Below are positions 8,956-18,279 of a stretch of DNA of 64,000 nucleotides, piece by piece. Location: assembly GCF_015234355.1 (NCBI RefSeq), contig NZ_JADGMV010000003.1:310001-374000 (forward strand), given 5' to 3'. Each line of letters begins with the position of its first letter. The first letter of the stretch is position 1. The notes under the pieces were generated by a model. It was not told the origin of the DNA, searched no databases, and saw nothing but the letters and a program-made list of their open reading frames with translations. The DNA comes from Psychrobacter sp. NG25. Its GTDB lineage: Bacteria; Pseudomonadota; Gammaproteobacteria; Pseudomonadales; Moraxellaceae. A program made the translations under genes and the position numbers.

Positions 8956-9630
8956 ATGACTGAGCATTCAAGCCCTCACACAACCCTTACGATAACTGAT
9001 GCACAAGCACAACACCCAGACACCTGTGTCATTTTGTTTGCCAAATATCCAGCACGTGATATGGCAAAGACTCGCTTGCAGCCAGCTCTAGGCGTAGAGG
9101 GTGCTGCCCGTATGGCAAGGCAGCTGTTGTTGCATAGTATCGAACAAGCGGTCGCTACGGATTTTACCGTTGAGTTATGTGTCAGTCCAGCAGCGACAGA
9201 CACTTGCTGGCAAACCCTCAACTTACCTGACTTACTGCAGTGGTCGACTCAAGCGGATGGCGACTTGGGCACGCGTTTAATCACAGCAAGTCAAGATGCA
9301 CTGAAAAAACACCAAAAAATCGTATTGATAGGCTCTGACTGTCCTAGTCTGACGGCAGAGCGTATTCAGACAGCGGTACAGCAGCTTGATGACCATGATG
9401 CGGTTATGATTCCAGCGACTGATGGTGGCTATGTGCTACTCGGGTTTAGACAAGTTGATGACAGTCTGTTTTCAGATATCGTCTGGAGTACAGCTAGTGT
9501 GGCAACTGTGACTCGGCAGCGTGTGGCGGATTTGGGTTGGACATTGGCACTGTTAGCACCGTTACATGACATTGATGAGCCTGAGGACTTAGCACATCTG
9601 CCATCAGATTGGCTTAAATTTGCTCAATAG
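8956..9630 (+). CDS. CofC/GT-A-like transferase, rSAM-associated (TIGR04282 type)
   Basis: The 224-residue protein carries VILFAKYPARDMAKTRL near the N-terminus, the nucleotidyl/glycosyl transferase signature of the transferase 1 family. A GSDCPSLT motif and PATDGGYVLLGF follow. A C-terminal LHDIDEPEDL matches the DVDTPEDL end of this family. The start at 8956 is preferred over the in-frame ATG at 8944, because the AAGGA at 8939-8943 would directly abut the latter. It is encoded between the GT2 gene and arsM. Together with the upstream GT2 gene it forms the transferase pair commonly linked to ArsS clusters. The donor and acceptor are unknown. Confidence 0.85.
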   Translation: MTEHSSPHTTLTITDAQAQHPDTCVILFAKYPARDMAKTRLQPALGVEGAARMARQLLLHSIEQAVATDFTVELCVSPAATDTCWQTLNLPDLLQWSTQADGDLGTRLITASQDALKKHQKIVLIGSDCPSLTAERIQTAVQQLDDHDAVMIPATDGGYVLLGFRQVDDSLFSDIVWSTASVATVTRQRVADLGWTLALLAPLHDIDEPEDLAHLPSDWLKFAQ

Positions 9631-9760
9631 TTATGATCATACGAACAACTGGGCGACTGTCAGGATACGCTTGTTATAGATGTACTTATATCGTATCGCT
9701 TTCCTTTTATGATGTTTACTCAGATTTTAACCAGGTTTTACTCTCAATAAGGACATTGTT

Positions 9761-10804
9761 ATGCATGACGTCGTGCAAGATTACTATGGTAAAGAGTTAC
9801 AAAGTACCGATGATCTAAAAACCTCAGCGTGTTGTGATGTGAGCAATATGCCAGAATGGCTCAAGCCATTATTGGCCAATATCCACGATGAAGTATTGAG
9901 TCGCTATTATGGCTGCGGGCTAGTATGTCCTGCACTGCTCGAGGGTTGCCGAATTTTGGACTTGGGCAGTGGGTCAGGCCGAGATGTCTATGCATTGGCG
10001 CAATTGGTGGGCGAGAGTGGGCATGTGGTCGGCGTCGATATGACCGATGAGCAGTTAGCCGTTGCCAAACAGCATCAGCAGTATCATATCGACAAGTTTG
10101 GTTATGACAATGTGACTTTTTTACATGGCTATATCGAAAAGCTAAATGAGCTCAATCTTGCAGATGGTAGCTTCGACATTATTGTCTCAAACTGCGTGAT
10201 TAATCTCTCACCAGACAAAGCAGCCGTTATGGCCAGTGTCCAGCGTTTGCTTAAGCCTGGCGGCGAATTTTATTTTTCTGATGTGTATGCTGACCGCCGT
10301 ATTCCGCAACATCTGATCAATGATCCAGTTTTGTATGGCGAATGCTTGAGCGGCGCATTGTACTGGAAAGATTTTACCCGTTTGTCACGAGACGCAGGGT
10401 TTTTAGACGTACGTTTGGTTGAGGATCGTCCGCTTGAGATTACTGATCCTGCCTTGGCTGCCAAAATTGGCGATATCCAGTTTTTCTCTGCCACTTATCG
10501 TTTGTTTAAGATTGCAGCGCTCGAAGACGCTTGCGAAGATCATGGTCAAGCGGTTATATACAAAGGCTCTATTGCACAGTCACCGCATCGTTTTGATCTT
10601 GATAAGCATCATGCTATTGAAGCGGGTCGCGTATTTCCAGTGTGTGGCAATACATTTAGGATGCTAAAAGAGTCTCGCTTTGCGCCGCATTTTGAGTTTA
10701 TCGGTGATGACAGTCGTCACTATGGTATTTTTGCAGGCTGCGGTGAGCTGATGCCATTTAACCATTCTGTGATACCAACCTCTGGGTTAGGCAGTTGTTG
10801 TTAA
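9761..10804 (+). CDS. arsM: Arsenite S-adenosylmethionine methyltransferase
   Basis: ArsM methylates trivalent arsenic using SAM. The 347-residue protein has a class I methyltransferase fold with motif I as DLGSGSGRD (near residues 66-74) and motif II GVDMTDEQL. FDIIVSNCVINLSPDK supplies a conserved cysteine, and YGECLSGALYWKDF supplies another. Near the N-terminus a CC pair precedes the domain. The C-terminus ends in GSCC, a common metal(loid)-binding tail in ArsM proteins. AAGGA lies about 8 bases before the ATG. It is the last gene of the ArsS cluster. Its dimethylated product would be the ArsS substrate. Confidence 0.93.
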   Translation: MHDVVQDYYGKELQSTDDLKTSACCDVSNMPEWLKPLLANIHDEVLSRYYGCGLVCPALLEGCRILDLGSGSGRDVYALAQLVGESGHVVGVDMTDEQLAVAKQHQQYHIDKFGYDNVTFLHGYIEKLNELNLADGSFDIIVSNCVINLSPDKAAVMASVQRLLKPGGEFYFSDVYADRRIPQHLINDPVLYGECLSGALYWKDFTRLSRDAGFLDVRLVEDRPLEITDPALAAKIGDIQFFSATYRLFKIAALEDACEDHGQAVIYKGSIAQSPHRFDLDKHHAIEAGRVFPVCGNTFRMLKESRFAPHFEFIGDDSRHYGIFAGCGELMPFNHSVIPTSGLGSCC

Positions 10805-10856
10805 AACTAGAGGTAGGTAATTGGTTTGCGTTCCAGATATAGAGATTGACATTAGT

Positions 10857-10888
10857 AAAGGCCATTAATTTACTTAATGGCCTTTTTT
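10857..10888 (+). terminator. Rho-independent terminator of the arsenic cluster
   Basis: A 12-bp stem (10857-10868 with 10874-10885, core AAAGGCCATTAA) has a 5-base loop and is followed by a T run to 10888. It sits 50 bp after arsM. The matching A-run on the left makes it usable from the mtnP side as well. Confidence 0.9.
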
Positions 10889-10996
10889 ATGAGTCATTCG
10901 TTGTTGATGTTTGTATATTGGCAGACGCTATAAAAATAGTGTTTTACTGTTTAATCGATTGATTTTCGGTTAAATACTCATTTATCGACATGTCTA

Positions 10997-11890
10997 TTAA
11001 TATTTAGGAAGCAGTGCTGCCAATCGAGTTTTGGTTGCATTATCCATCATATCTACTGATGTCACCAGTGCCTGAGCAAGCGCATTATGTGCAATTGAGT
11101 CAGGCGATTCAGCGGCAATCAAAGCGACCGCTTCCTTAATCACTTTTTGAGCATTATCTGCATTTTTCATGAGATTTTTTATCGCATAGTCTGCACTGAC
11201 GGTTTCTTCAGTCGGATGCCAACAATCAAAATCTGTCACCAGTGCCAAGGTCGCATAAGCAATACTGGCTTCACGTGCCAATTTGGCTTCTGGCATATTG
11301 GTCATACCGATGATATCCGCCTGCATCTGACGATACCACTGAGACTCTGCACGAGTGGAGAACTGTGGCCCTTCAATACAGACATAGGTTGCTTTTGAGT
11401 GACTGGTGCCTTCTGCAATATCTGCATTGTCATAGGCACGAGTCAAGAGTTCTGCTAGGGCAGGGCAAAGCGGATCGGCCATTGATACATGAGCGACTGC
11501 GCCCGCGCCAAAAAACGTACTCACTCGCTGCTTGGTCATATCAATCATTTGATCTGGAATGACCATATCTAGTGGCTTAAGCGATTCTTGTAGAGAACCT
11601 ACTGCTGATACGGACACGATGTAGCGCACCCCAAGCGTTTTTAACGCATAAATATTGGCACGATAAGGCACTTCAGACGGCGTCAGTCTATGACCTTGAC
11701 CATGCCGTGTTAAAAAAGCAACGGTCACACCTGCCAACTCACCAAGGATAATATCATCAGAGGGGCTGCCAAAGGGCGTGTCAATAGTGATATGACGCTT
11801 GTTAATTAGTGCATCCATTTGATACAACCCGCTGCCCCCAATGATGGCGATATCCGCAGATAGTGGTGCTTGTTCTATAGAGGTTGTCAT
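10997..11890 (-). CDS. mtnP: S-methyl-5'-thioadenosine phosphorylase
   Basis: The enzyme phosphorolyses 5'-methylthioadenosine to adenine and methylthioribose-1-phosphate. The 297-residue protein starts with IAIIGGSGLYQM (phosphate site). It continues with VAFLTRHGQGH and PSEVPYRANIYALK, then IEGPQFSTRAESQWYR and IGMTNMPEAKLAREA. VTDFDCWHP, with the base-contacting Asp, follows. The DFDCW form resembles human MTAP and points to adenosine rather than inosine substrates. The length is slightly above the usual 245-290. It is convergent with the arsenic cluster and separated from it by a terminator. MTA salvage is the default role; a link to arsenosugar processing is discussed as a finding. Confidence 0.88.
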   Translation of the reverse strand: MTTSIEQAPLSADIAIIGGSGLYQMDALINKRHITIDTPFGSPSDDIILGELAGVTVAFLTRHGQGHRLTPSEVPYRANIYALKTLGVRYIVSVSAVGSLQESLKPLDMVIPDQMIDMTKQRVSTFFGAGAVAHVSMADPLCPALAELLTRAYDNADIAEGTSHSKATYVCIEGPQFSTRAESQWYRQMQADIIGMTNMPEAKLAREASIAYATLALVTDFDCWHPTEETVSADYAIKNLMKNADNAQKVIKEAVALIAAESPDSIAHNALAQALVTSVDMMDNATKTRLAALLPKY

Positions 11891-12393
11891 AAGTGTTATC
11901 CAATTTTAGTTGTCAAAGACAACCTTGCTAATATAGAAGAACCTTCTTGTTATTGGAGCTTATTAATATTGAAAATATAGCAGAAATTGAGTGGTAATAG
12001 AAAGCAATCAAAAATAAGTACTGGGTCAAATTTTATGTGTTACCTATAACGAGATATTGTCACAATTAAAGTAGAAGCTGCCTCAAATAGGCAGTATGTG
12101 TCATCTATATCTGGTTTTGATAAAGGTTTGTAATACCCTCAAACCTTGCTTAGATAGTTGATGATTGGAACTCAGTTTTACATAGAGAAACTATGTATAT
12201 ATTCAGATTTGATGATAAAACGCTAGCATGCCTTCAAACAGCTTCAAATATAAGGTATTGAAAGCAAAAGAGAAAACAGTCTGTGGTTTATTTATTGTAA
12301 AAATTGCTATATTATTACAAGTCTGTAACGCATTAATAAGCATAAGTTAATGCGACTCTATGTATTAAATTGATTATTTCAAGGATGAATTCC
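11891..12393. other. Divergent intergenic region without a gene
   Basis: About 500 AT-rich bases lie between mtnP (minus) and the TAXI binding-protein gene (plus). No ORF with a ribosome site was found. The promoter of the TRAP operon probably lies in the last 100 bp, where TATATT-like boxes occur around 12309, but the assignment is weak. Confidence 0.4.
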
Positions 12394-13416
12394 ATGCTCA
12401 ACTCTTTCAAGTCTCCATTGTTATTATCAGCGATGCTAAGCGCTACGTTAGGCCTAGCAGCATGCTCAGAAAGTAGTGATACTACAGCCACCGATAGTAC
12501 CGCAACAGATAGTGCTGCGACTGATACTGCTGATAATAAGCTAGATACCAAGTTCCTTACCATCGCTACTGGCGGTGCGTCAGGCCCTTACAACATCATT
12601 GGTACGTCATTGTCTGAAGTTTATGTCAAAACCTTCGGTGTAAACTCAAAGACACAAACCACGGGCGCTTCAGTTGAGAACGTCAATCTATTGACCCAAG
12701 GCAAAGTCGACATGGTATTGGCACTCAGTGACGTGGTCACCGATGCAATCGAAGGTAAAAACAACTTTGAGAAGCCAATCACTAACATTCAACAGATTGC
12801 TGTTTTATACCCTAATGTCGTGCAAATCGTCACGTCAAAAAAATCTGGCATCAAAACTATTGAAGATTTAAGAGGCAAGCGTATCGCTGTCGGCGATCAA
12901 GGCTCTGGCACAGAGGTCAATGCTCGCACGTTATTGGAAGGGTTTGGTATCACGTATGACGATGTCACCGTTGATTATCTAGGCTTTGCAGAAGCAGCTG
13001 ATGGCATGAAAGCAGGTAAAATTGAAGCGGCCTTCTTCAGTAGTGGTCTTCCAAACTCATCTTTGATGGAGTTAGAGCAGGGCTTAGACTTACAGATTGT
13101 CAGCATCGACCAAGACAAGCTAAAAGAAATCATCGCAAGCAAGCCTTATTTCAAAACCTTTGAGATTCCTGCTGGCACGTATGGTAACGAAGCCGCTATC
13201 CCAACGGCAGCAATTATGAATGCGCTATTGGTTAGTTCTGATCTATCTGAAGCTGATGGTTATAAGTTAACCAAAACGTTATTTGATAATTTAGAGGGTC
13301 TAAAAACCGCTCACCAAGCAGCCAATGACATCAGCCTAGCAACCGCTCGTGAAGGTATGGTCGCTCCAATCCATCCTGGTGCTAAAAAATACTATGACGA
13401 ACAAGCAGCCAAGTAA
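12394..13416 (+). CDS. TAXI-family TRAP transporter substrate-binding lipoprotein
   Basis: The 340-residue protein begins with a lipoprotein signal ending in the lipobox LAAC, so it should be anchored in the periplasm. A Ser/Thr/Ala/Asp-rich linker follows, then a TAXI solute-binding domain starting LTIATGGASGPYNIIG. QTTGASVENVNLL, GKRIAVGDQGSGTEVNA and GKIEAAFFSSGLP are typical of the family. The ATG at 12394 lies 8 bases after AAGGA; an ATG at 12385 and a TTG at 12370 are in frame but fit less well. TAXI proteins often bind dicarboxylates or amino acids; the ligand here is unknown. It overlaps the following DUF1850 gene by 23 bp. Confidence 0.9.
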   Translation: MLNSFKSPLLLSAMLSATLGLAACSESSDTTATDSTATDSAATDTADNKLDTKFLTIATGGASGPYNIIGTSLSEVYVKTFGVNSKTQTTGASVENVNLLTQGKVDMVLALSDVVTDAIEGKNNFEKPITNIQQIAVLYPNVVQIVTSKKSGIKTIEDLRGKRIAVGDQGSGTEVNARTLLEGFGITYDDVTVDYLGFAEAADGMKAGKIEAAFFSSGLPNSSLMELEQGLDLQIVSIDQDKLKEIIASKPYFKTFEIPAGTYGNEAAIPTAAIMNALLVSSDLSEADGYKLTKTLFDNLEGLKTAHQAANDISLATAREGMVAPIHPGAKKYYDEQAAK

Positions 13417-13957
13417 TTCATTAGGGCTAACAGCTGGCGCAGCATTTATTGCCGCGCTGGTTTTTTTTACGTTATGGATGGGGGTTATTCTCCAGCCTGT
13501 TGTTGAAGTGCGTGTCGCAGAAGTAGAGGGCGCTGATGATACGGTTTGTTATTTCGTTGAGCCTGACTTTCAACTGCGATGGATACATTCTGTAGAAAAA
13601 CAATGGTGGGAGGAGCAGTATCAACGCATAGACGGCAGTAGTACAGAAGCCGCTGAGCTGCTACTGACCACAACCTATTTTGAAGCTTTCGGTGCAGGTA
13701 CTCCTTCCACCGAAATGCTTGCTCCTGTACAAAAACCTGGCTATCTGGGTTACCAAATCAATGAGAGTTTACCTAATCTCAATTGGGTGGTATCCAGACT
13801 GACCAAAGGTGAGATTGATTATGGCGACCATCGTGTTTTAATTCACCAGTTGGTGCCAGATTATTCTGAAGTAACGATCATGCCGAAAATGTATGGTTTC
13901 ATTGATAGATTTAACAAGGACCTTTGTCATGACATCCCAAGTGACGGATCACGGTAG
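13394..13957 (+). CDS. DUF1850 protein, TRAP-transporter associated
   Basis: The 187-residue protein has one N-terminal membrane helix (about residues 13-35) followed by a soluble domain. WIHSVEKQWWEEQY is the DUF1850 hallmark, and VLIHQLVPDYSEVTI lies toward the end. DUF1850 proteins are regularly encoded between TAXI binding proteins and fused TRAP permeases; their function is not established. The start at 13394 overlaps the end of the binding-protein gene, and the gene end overlaps the permease start by 29 bp. Tight translational coupling is therefore likely. Confidence 0.8.
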   Translation: MTNKQPSNSLGLTAGAAFIAALVFFTLWMGVILQPVVEVRVAEVEGADDTVCYFVEPDFQLRWIHSVEKQWWEEQYQRIDGSSTEAAELLLTTTYFEAFGAGTPSTEMLAPVQKPGYLGYQINESLPNLNWVVSRLTKGEIDYGDHRVLIHQLVPDYSEVTIMPKMYGFIDRFNKDLCHDIPSDGSR

Positions 13958-15971
13958 CGTAACTACCAAGCCAGACGCTCATGTTGATACCGACGCTGAA
14001 GCTGCGGCAATCAACAAAGCAGTATTGGAAAAATATGACCGAGAGTCAATCACGCGTCATATTACCCAAGGACCAGTGAAGTATTTGATCGCTGGAATTT
14101 GTATACTTTATTCGCTATTTCACCTTTATATCACCTTTAATCCAATGCCAGCATTGCTACAACGCTCTGTGCATGTAGGTGTTGGTTTTGCATTAATATT
14201 CTTGATTTTCCCTGCTAGCAAAAAAAGTAGCCGAAAAAGTGTGGCATGGTATGACTGGATTTGGTTTGCGCTGTCGTTATCTGGCATGGGCTATCTAATC
14301 TATGAATATCAAGATATTGTGACCTCGCGTGGCGGCATGGCAAATCAGGTCGATGTGATATTTTCTCTGATTACCGTGGTCTGCGTGCTAGAAGGCAGTC
14401 GCCGTATCACTGGTTGGATTTTACCGATCTTAGCAGGGATATTTTTGGCGTATCCATTTGTCAGTCATTTGGACTTTATGCCTGATAGATTATTGACTCG
14501 TCCTTATGACATGGGTGATATATTTGGTCAATTATTTTTAAAAACTGAAGGCTTATACTCTGTTGCGATTGGCGCGTCGGTAACGTTCATTTTCCTATTC
14601 ATTCTCTTTGGCGCGTTCTTAGCACGCTCGGGAATGGGACAGCTGTTTAATGATTTGGCATTGGCCATCGCTGGTCACAAAAAAGGCGGCCCTGCAAAAG
14701 TAGCGGTCATCTCTAGTGGCTTTATGGGCAGTATCAACGGCTCTGCGTTATCAAACGTGGTCAGTACAGGTGCCTTCACCATTCCGTTGATGAAAAAGGT
14801 CGGCTATCACAAAGATTTTGCCGGTGCAGTTGAGGCAAGTGCCTCAGTTGGCGGGCAGATATTACCGCCAATTATGGGTGCGAGTGCATTCATTATGGCG
14901 GAGACAACAGGCTTACCTTATAGCACGATTGCGTTGGCCGCATTATTGCCCGCGATTTTGTATTATCTGGGTGTGATTGCACAGGTGCATTTCCGTGCTG
15001 GACGCCGTGATCTAAAAGGCATTGCTAAAGAAAACTTGCCAGCGGTAAAAGAAGTATTAAAAGCCCGTGGTCATATGCTACTACCGATTGTATTTTTGGT
15101 TTTCTTATTAATCAAAAATGTTCCTGTTGGCTATGCAGCGGCTTATACCATTGGGTTCACCGTCGTAATCAGTATGTTACGTGCTGAGACTCGCATGGGG
15201 TTGTCTGATATCTTAGGCGCACTAGAAGATGGTGCTCGCCAGTCGCTAGCGGTAATGGCAGCGTGTGCGGTCGTCGGTATTATCATCGGGGTCGTGAGTT
15301 TGACTAGCTTTGGTACGGTGATGACCTCATCTATTGTCACATTAGGCGCAGGGTCATTATTCTTTACGCTCATTTTAACCATGCTAGCATCGATGGTTTT
15401 AGGTATGGGATTACCGTCTATTCCTGCCTATATCATTACGGCGACAATGGCGGCTCCAGCATTAGCTGGCTTTGATATTCCAATTTTATCAGCGCATATG
15501 TTTGTATTCTATTTTGGTATCTTTGCCAATATTACACCGCCTGTGTGTCTGGCAGCCTTTGCTGGTGCTGGTATATCCGGCGGTGATCCGATGAAGACAG
15601 GTTTCTTGTCATTGAAACTTGCACTGGCTGGATTCATCGTGCCGTTTATGTTTATTTATAACCCAACGATGCTAATGATCGATCCAACAGGTTTGGCAGT
15701 CACGGCGAAAGATTTCCCACTGCCTCCTATTGTGGATATTATCACCGTGGTAGTAACGTCAATCACTGGTGTGATCGCCTTAAGCGCTGCGCTTGAAGGA
15801 TATTTCAGAGGCGGAATGAATACGCTTACCCGTGTCATCTTGGTGGTTGGCGCATTGTTATTGATTTACCCTGAGATCATCACTGGTGTTGCAGGCGCCG
15901 TCATCGTTCTTGGTATTGCTGTGTTTAATATTAAGACGAGTGAAGCACCGACACCGACGTTAAGTGTCTAG
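13929..15971 (+). CDS. TRAP transporter permease, fused 4TM/12TM (DctQM)
   Basis: The 680-residue polytopic protein combines the small and large permease domains. About 55 soluble residues are followed by four helices, then the long DctM-like domain. The latter contains ISSGFMGSINGSALSNVVSTGAFTIPLM split over the first large loop, VEASASVGGQILPPIMGA, and GLPSIPAYIITATMAAPAL, all conserved in TRAP permeases that pair with TAXI proteins. The ATG at 13929 is preferred over the upstream frame start at 13893 because AAGGA at 13916-13920 precedes it. It should import the TAXI ligand with sodium or proton symport. A perfect palindromic terminator follows at 16134-16171. Confidence 0.92.
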   Translation: MTSQVTDHGSVTTKPDAHVDTDAEAAAINKAVLEKYDRESITRHITQGPVKYLIAGICILYSLFHLYITFNPMPALLQRSVHVGVGFALIFLIFPASKKSSRKSVAWYDWIWFALSLSGMGYLIYEYQDIVTSRGGMANQVDVIFSLITVVCVLEGSRRITGWILPILAGIFLAYPFVSHLDFMPDRLLTRPYDMGDIFGQLFLKTEGLYSVAIGASVTFIFLFILFGAFLARSGMGQLFNDLALAIAGHKKGGPAKVAVISSGFMGSINGSALSNVVSTGAFTIPLMKKVGYHKDFAGAVEASASVGGQILPPIMGASAFIMAETTGLPYSTIALAALLPAILYYLGVIAQVHFRAGRRDLKGIAKENLPAVKEVLKARGHMLLPIVFLVFLLIKNVPVGYAAAYTIGFTVVISMLRAETRMGLSDILGALEDGARQSLAVMAACAVVGIIIGVVSLTSFGTVMTSSIVTLGAGSLFFTLILTMLASMVLGMGLPSIPAYIITATMAAPALAGFDIPILSAHMFVFYFGIFANITPPVCLAAFAGAGISGGDPMKTGFLSLKLALAGFIVPFMFIYNPTMLMIDPTGLAVTAKDFPLPPIVDIITVVVTSITGVIALSAALEGYFRGGMNTLTRVILVVGALLLIYPEIITGVAGAVIVLGIAVFNIKTSEAPTPTLSV

Positions 15972-16133
15972 TATCAACCCCAAAAAGTTGATTAGTTGTG
16001 TCAAACTCGTTTAGTCTACAATACGTAGTACTTGCACTTGTTTTCCTTACTACTCAAATTTTTGTGAATGATATGAATGTCTAAGTTTTAGGCATTCATA
16101 TCTATTACATCGATATATTTAATCAAGTCACAA

Positions 16134-16171
16134 AAAAAGGGTGAATAACAAATTTGTTATTCACCCTTTTT
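16134..16171. terminator. Bidirectional terminator between TRAP permease and lipA
   Basis: A perfect inverted repeat (16134-16152 with 16153-16171, arm AAAAAGGGTGAATAACAAA) has A and T runs on both outer edges. It can end both the plus-strand TRAP operon and the minus-strand lipA transcript. A second, weaker hairpin (16070-16079 with 16093-16102) precedes it on the TRAP side. Confidence 0.92.
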
Positions 16172-16225
16172 GTATGCTTAATAGCTTTTCTTAGCGAATG
16201 CTTTCACATTCGCTGTATGTTCAGA

Positions 16226-17269
16226 TTAGCAGCCAAGCTTGCCTTCTGCCGCCAATGCCTTTTTGCTACGGATTGGTGCAGGGCAGTCTTCACCATAATA
16301 TTGACGATCTGCAAAGTAGCTTGAGCGTACCATTGGGCCTGCCCAGATATTAAAGAAGCCGATTTTTTTGCCATAGTCCATATAACGTTGGAACTCATCT
16401 GGATGGACATAACGATCAACAGGCGCATGGTTTTTACTAGGTTGTAGATACTGACCAACCGTAATCATATCCACATTATGTGCCTTTAGATCATCAAGTA
16501 GCGCATAAATCTCTTCTTCGGTCTCACCAAGGCCGACCATAAAGCCGCATTTGGTCGCGATATCAGGACGGCGCTCTTTATATAGTTTGAGCAAGTCGAG
16601 TGAATGCTGATAATCAGAACCCGGACGGAACGCTTTATATAGGCGCGGTACCGTTTCAATATTATGGTTAAAGACGTCTGGCGGCGTTTCCGTTAGCAAA
16701 TCCAACGCAATATCCATACGACCACGGAAATCAGGTACCAATATTTCAATTAAGCAGTTCGGGCTAAGCGCACGTGATTCGTTGAGTACTTCAACGAAAT
16801 GCATGGCACCACCATCTTTTAGATCATCACGATCCACAGAAGTAATGACTGCATACTTGAGTTTTAGACCTTCAATCGTCTCAGCAGTATGGCGTGGTTC
16901 ATCAGCATCTAGCTTGTTTGGACGACCATGGCCGACATCACAGAACGGGCAGCGACGCGTACAGATATCACCCATGATCATAAAGGTCGCCGTACCGTCA
17001 GCGAAGCACTGTGGCAGGTTAGGGCAGGCCGCTTCTTCACAGACGGTATAAAGCTTTTGCTCACGCAACGTGGCTTTGATACGGGCTACTTCAGCAGGCG
17101 ATGACATCTTGACCCGAATCCAATCTGGCTTTTTCTTTGCCTCGACGGTCGGGATCACTTTAATTGGGATACGGGCAACTTTATCGTAGCCACGCAGCTT
17201 TTCGCCTTGAATGGCTTTTTTGGGTTTGGCCTTAGCAGCAGGTACATAGGTTTGTACGGCAGTTGTCAT
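16226..17269 (-). CDS. lipA: Lipoyl synthase (radical SAM)
   Basis: LipA inserts two sulfurs into protein-bound octanoyl groups to form lipoyl cofactors. The 347-residue protein has the auxiliary-cluster motif [12 protein letters not shown] (CX4CX5C), then the radical SAM motif CTRRCPFC (CX3CX2C). [13 protein letters not shown] and the C-terminal [10 protein letters not shown] serine segment follow. All are diagnostic. Length is normal for gammaproteobacterial LipA with a short N-terminal extension. lipB is not adjacent, so the gene appears to stand alone, ended by the shared palindrome at 16134-16171. Confidence 0.97.
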   Translation of the reverse strand: MTTAVQTYVPAAKAKPKKAIQGEKLRGYDKVARIPIKVIPTVEAKKKPDWIRVKMSSPAEVARIKATLREQKLYTVCEEAACPNLPQCFADGTATFMIMGDICTRRCPFCDVGHGRPNKLDADEPRHTAETIEGLKLKYAVITSVDRDDLKDGGAMHFVEVLNESRALSPNCLIEILVPDFRGRMDIALDLLTETPPDVFNHNIETVPRLYKAFRPGSDYQHSLDLLKLYKERRPDIATKCGFMVGLGETEEEIYALLDDLKAHNVDMITVGQYLQPSKNHAPVDRYVHPDEFQRYMDYGKKIGFFNIWAGPMVRSSYFADRQYYGEDCPAPIRSKKALAAEGKLGC

Positions 17270-17417
17270 AATAAAATTATCTCTTAACCCTTTATCTTAT
17301 AAGGGTTTATGGAATTATTAGAATGTGTTGTGAGTGAGGACATTATAACAGAAATTCAAGGGGTAGCTTTTAATCAATCTTGTTAAGATTACTACGACTT
17401 GTCTCTTTACCATAGTT

Positions 17418-17822
17418 TTAAATATCTATGTCAATATCTAACTCATTCAGGATTTCTATGGCAGCACGAAACGCTTCTTGGGTAGCGGGTGCGCCGCAGT
17501 AGGGTAAGCTGTGCATGAGCACTTCTCGAATCTCAGCGACACTAGCACCATTATTGATAGCGCCTCGAATATGTCCTTTTAGCTCATTGGGGCTTTTTTG
17601 GGCAATTAAAAAAGCGATAGTGATTAATGAGCGATATTTGCGCGGCAGTACTGAGTCATCTTGCCACGTACTACCCCACGCATGCTCAATGATCCAATCC
17701 TGTAATGGCTGAGTGAACCTAGTTGCGCTATCAAGTGAGCGTTTGACATGTTGTTCACCCATTACCTCGGTGCGAACTTTTAGACCGTTGTCATAATTGG
17801 CATTGTTTTTTTTATCATTCAT
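17418..17822 (-). CDS. Carboxymuconolactone decarboxylase family protein
   Basis: The 134-residue protein is a small all-helical AhpD/CMD-fold protein. It carries PRKYRSLITIAFLIAQK, then ELKGHIRGAINNGASVAEIREVLMHSLPYCGAPA and EAFRAA. The HxxGAxxxGAS pattern and the YCG segment fit the gamma-carboxymuconolactone decarboxylase-type branch. A CxxC redox motif of true AhpD is absent. A role in aromatic degradation is not supported by the neighbours. It lies downstream of no obvious partner and is about 150 bp upstream of lipA on the same strand. Confidence 0.8.
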   Translation of the reverse strand: MNDKKNNANYDNGLKVRTEVMGEQHVKRSLDSATRFTQPLQDWIIEHAWGSTWQDDSVLPRKYRSLITIAFLIAQKSPNELKGHIRGAINNGASVAEIREVLMHSLPYCGAPATQEAFRAAIEILNELDIDIDI

Positions 17823-18279
17823 TTTATTATCCTCACTGGCGGTTTATATGTGCTAGCTATGTATGCTAATGATATATGTATGCTAATGATATGTGCTACT
17901 TTATTAAGCTGCTGTGCTAGAGTGCATTAAATGACTAAAGCGCATTTGAAAAAAGGTATGTTTGAAAAATAATATCTTACAAAAGAGTATAGCAGTCACA
18001 CAGTTTCTATTTAACTGAAAATCATAAAGCAGTCAATGAGCATAGCGAGCGACATATAAGATATAAATAACCGTTCAAGCGTATTGTTGACGGTACTATT
18101 TTTATAATAAATGTCCAATATGGCCTTATTCTAAGCCTTTTCCAAGCTGAGCCATTAACATTTAGAGCGTTTTGAGCTATGATTGCACAGATAATTATTC
18201 CATCTAGTACATGGACGCAGGCTGTCATACTGACTACCCAACGTAATGTGCTAAACACCAACTGACGAGGACGACTATT
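17823..18279. other. Intergenic region upstream of acnB
   Basis: About 450 bp with no convincing gene. It contains the short tandem repeat at 17860-17893 and must hold the divergent promoters for the CMD-like gene and acnB. A minus-strand frame (18022-18261) has no ribosome site and low-complexity content. Confidence 0.4.
17860..17893. repeat. Perfect 17-bp tandem repeat, two copies
   Basis: Bases 17860-17876 and 17877-17893 are identical (unit ATGTATGCTAATGATAT). They lie just upstream of the CMD-like gene in a divergent promoter region, so they may be a slippage product or a duplicated protein-binding site. Confidence 0.75.

Noticed and set aside
9633..9818. 61-codon frame between the transferase gene and arsM
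   Set aside because: It overlaps the arsM start and its ribosome site in another frame and has no conserved features.
18022..18261. Minus-strand frame upstream of acnB
   Set aside because: No ribosome site, atypical composition and it covers the likely acnB promoter.
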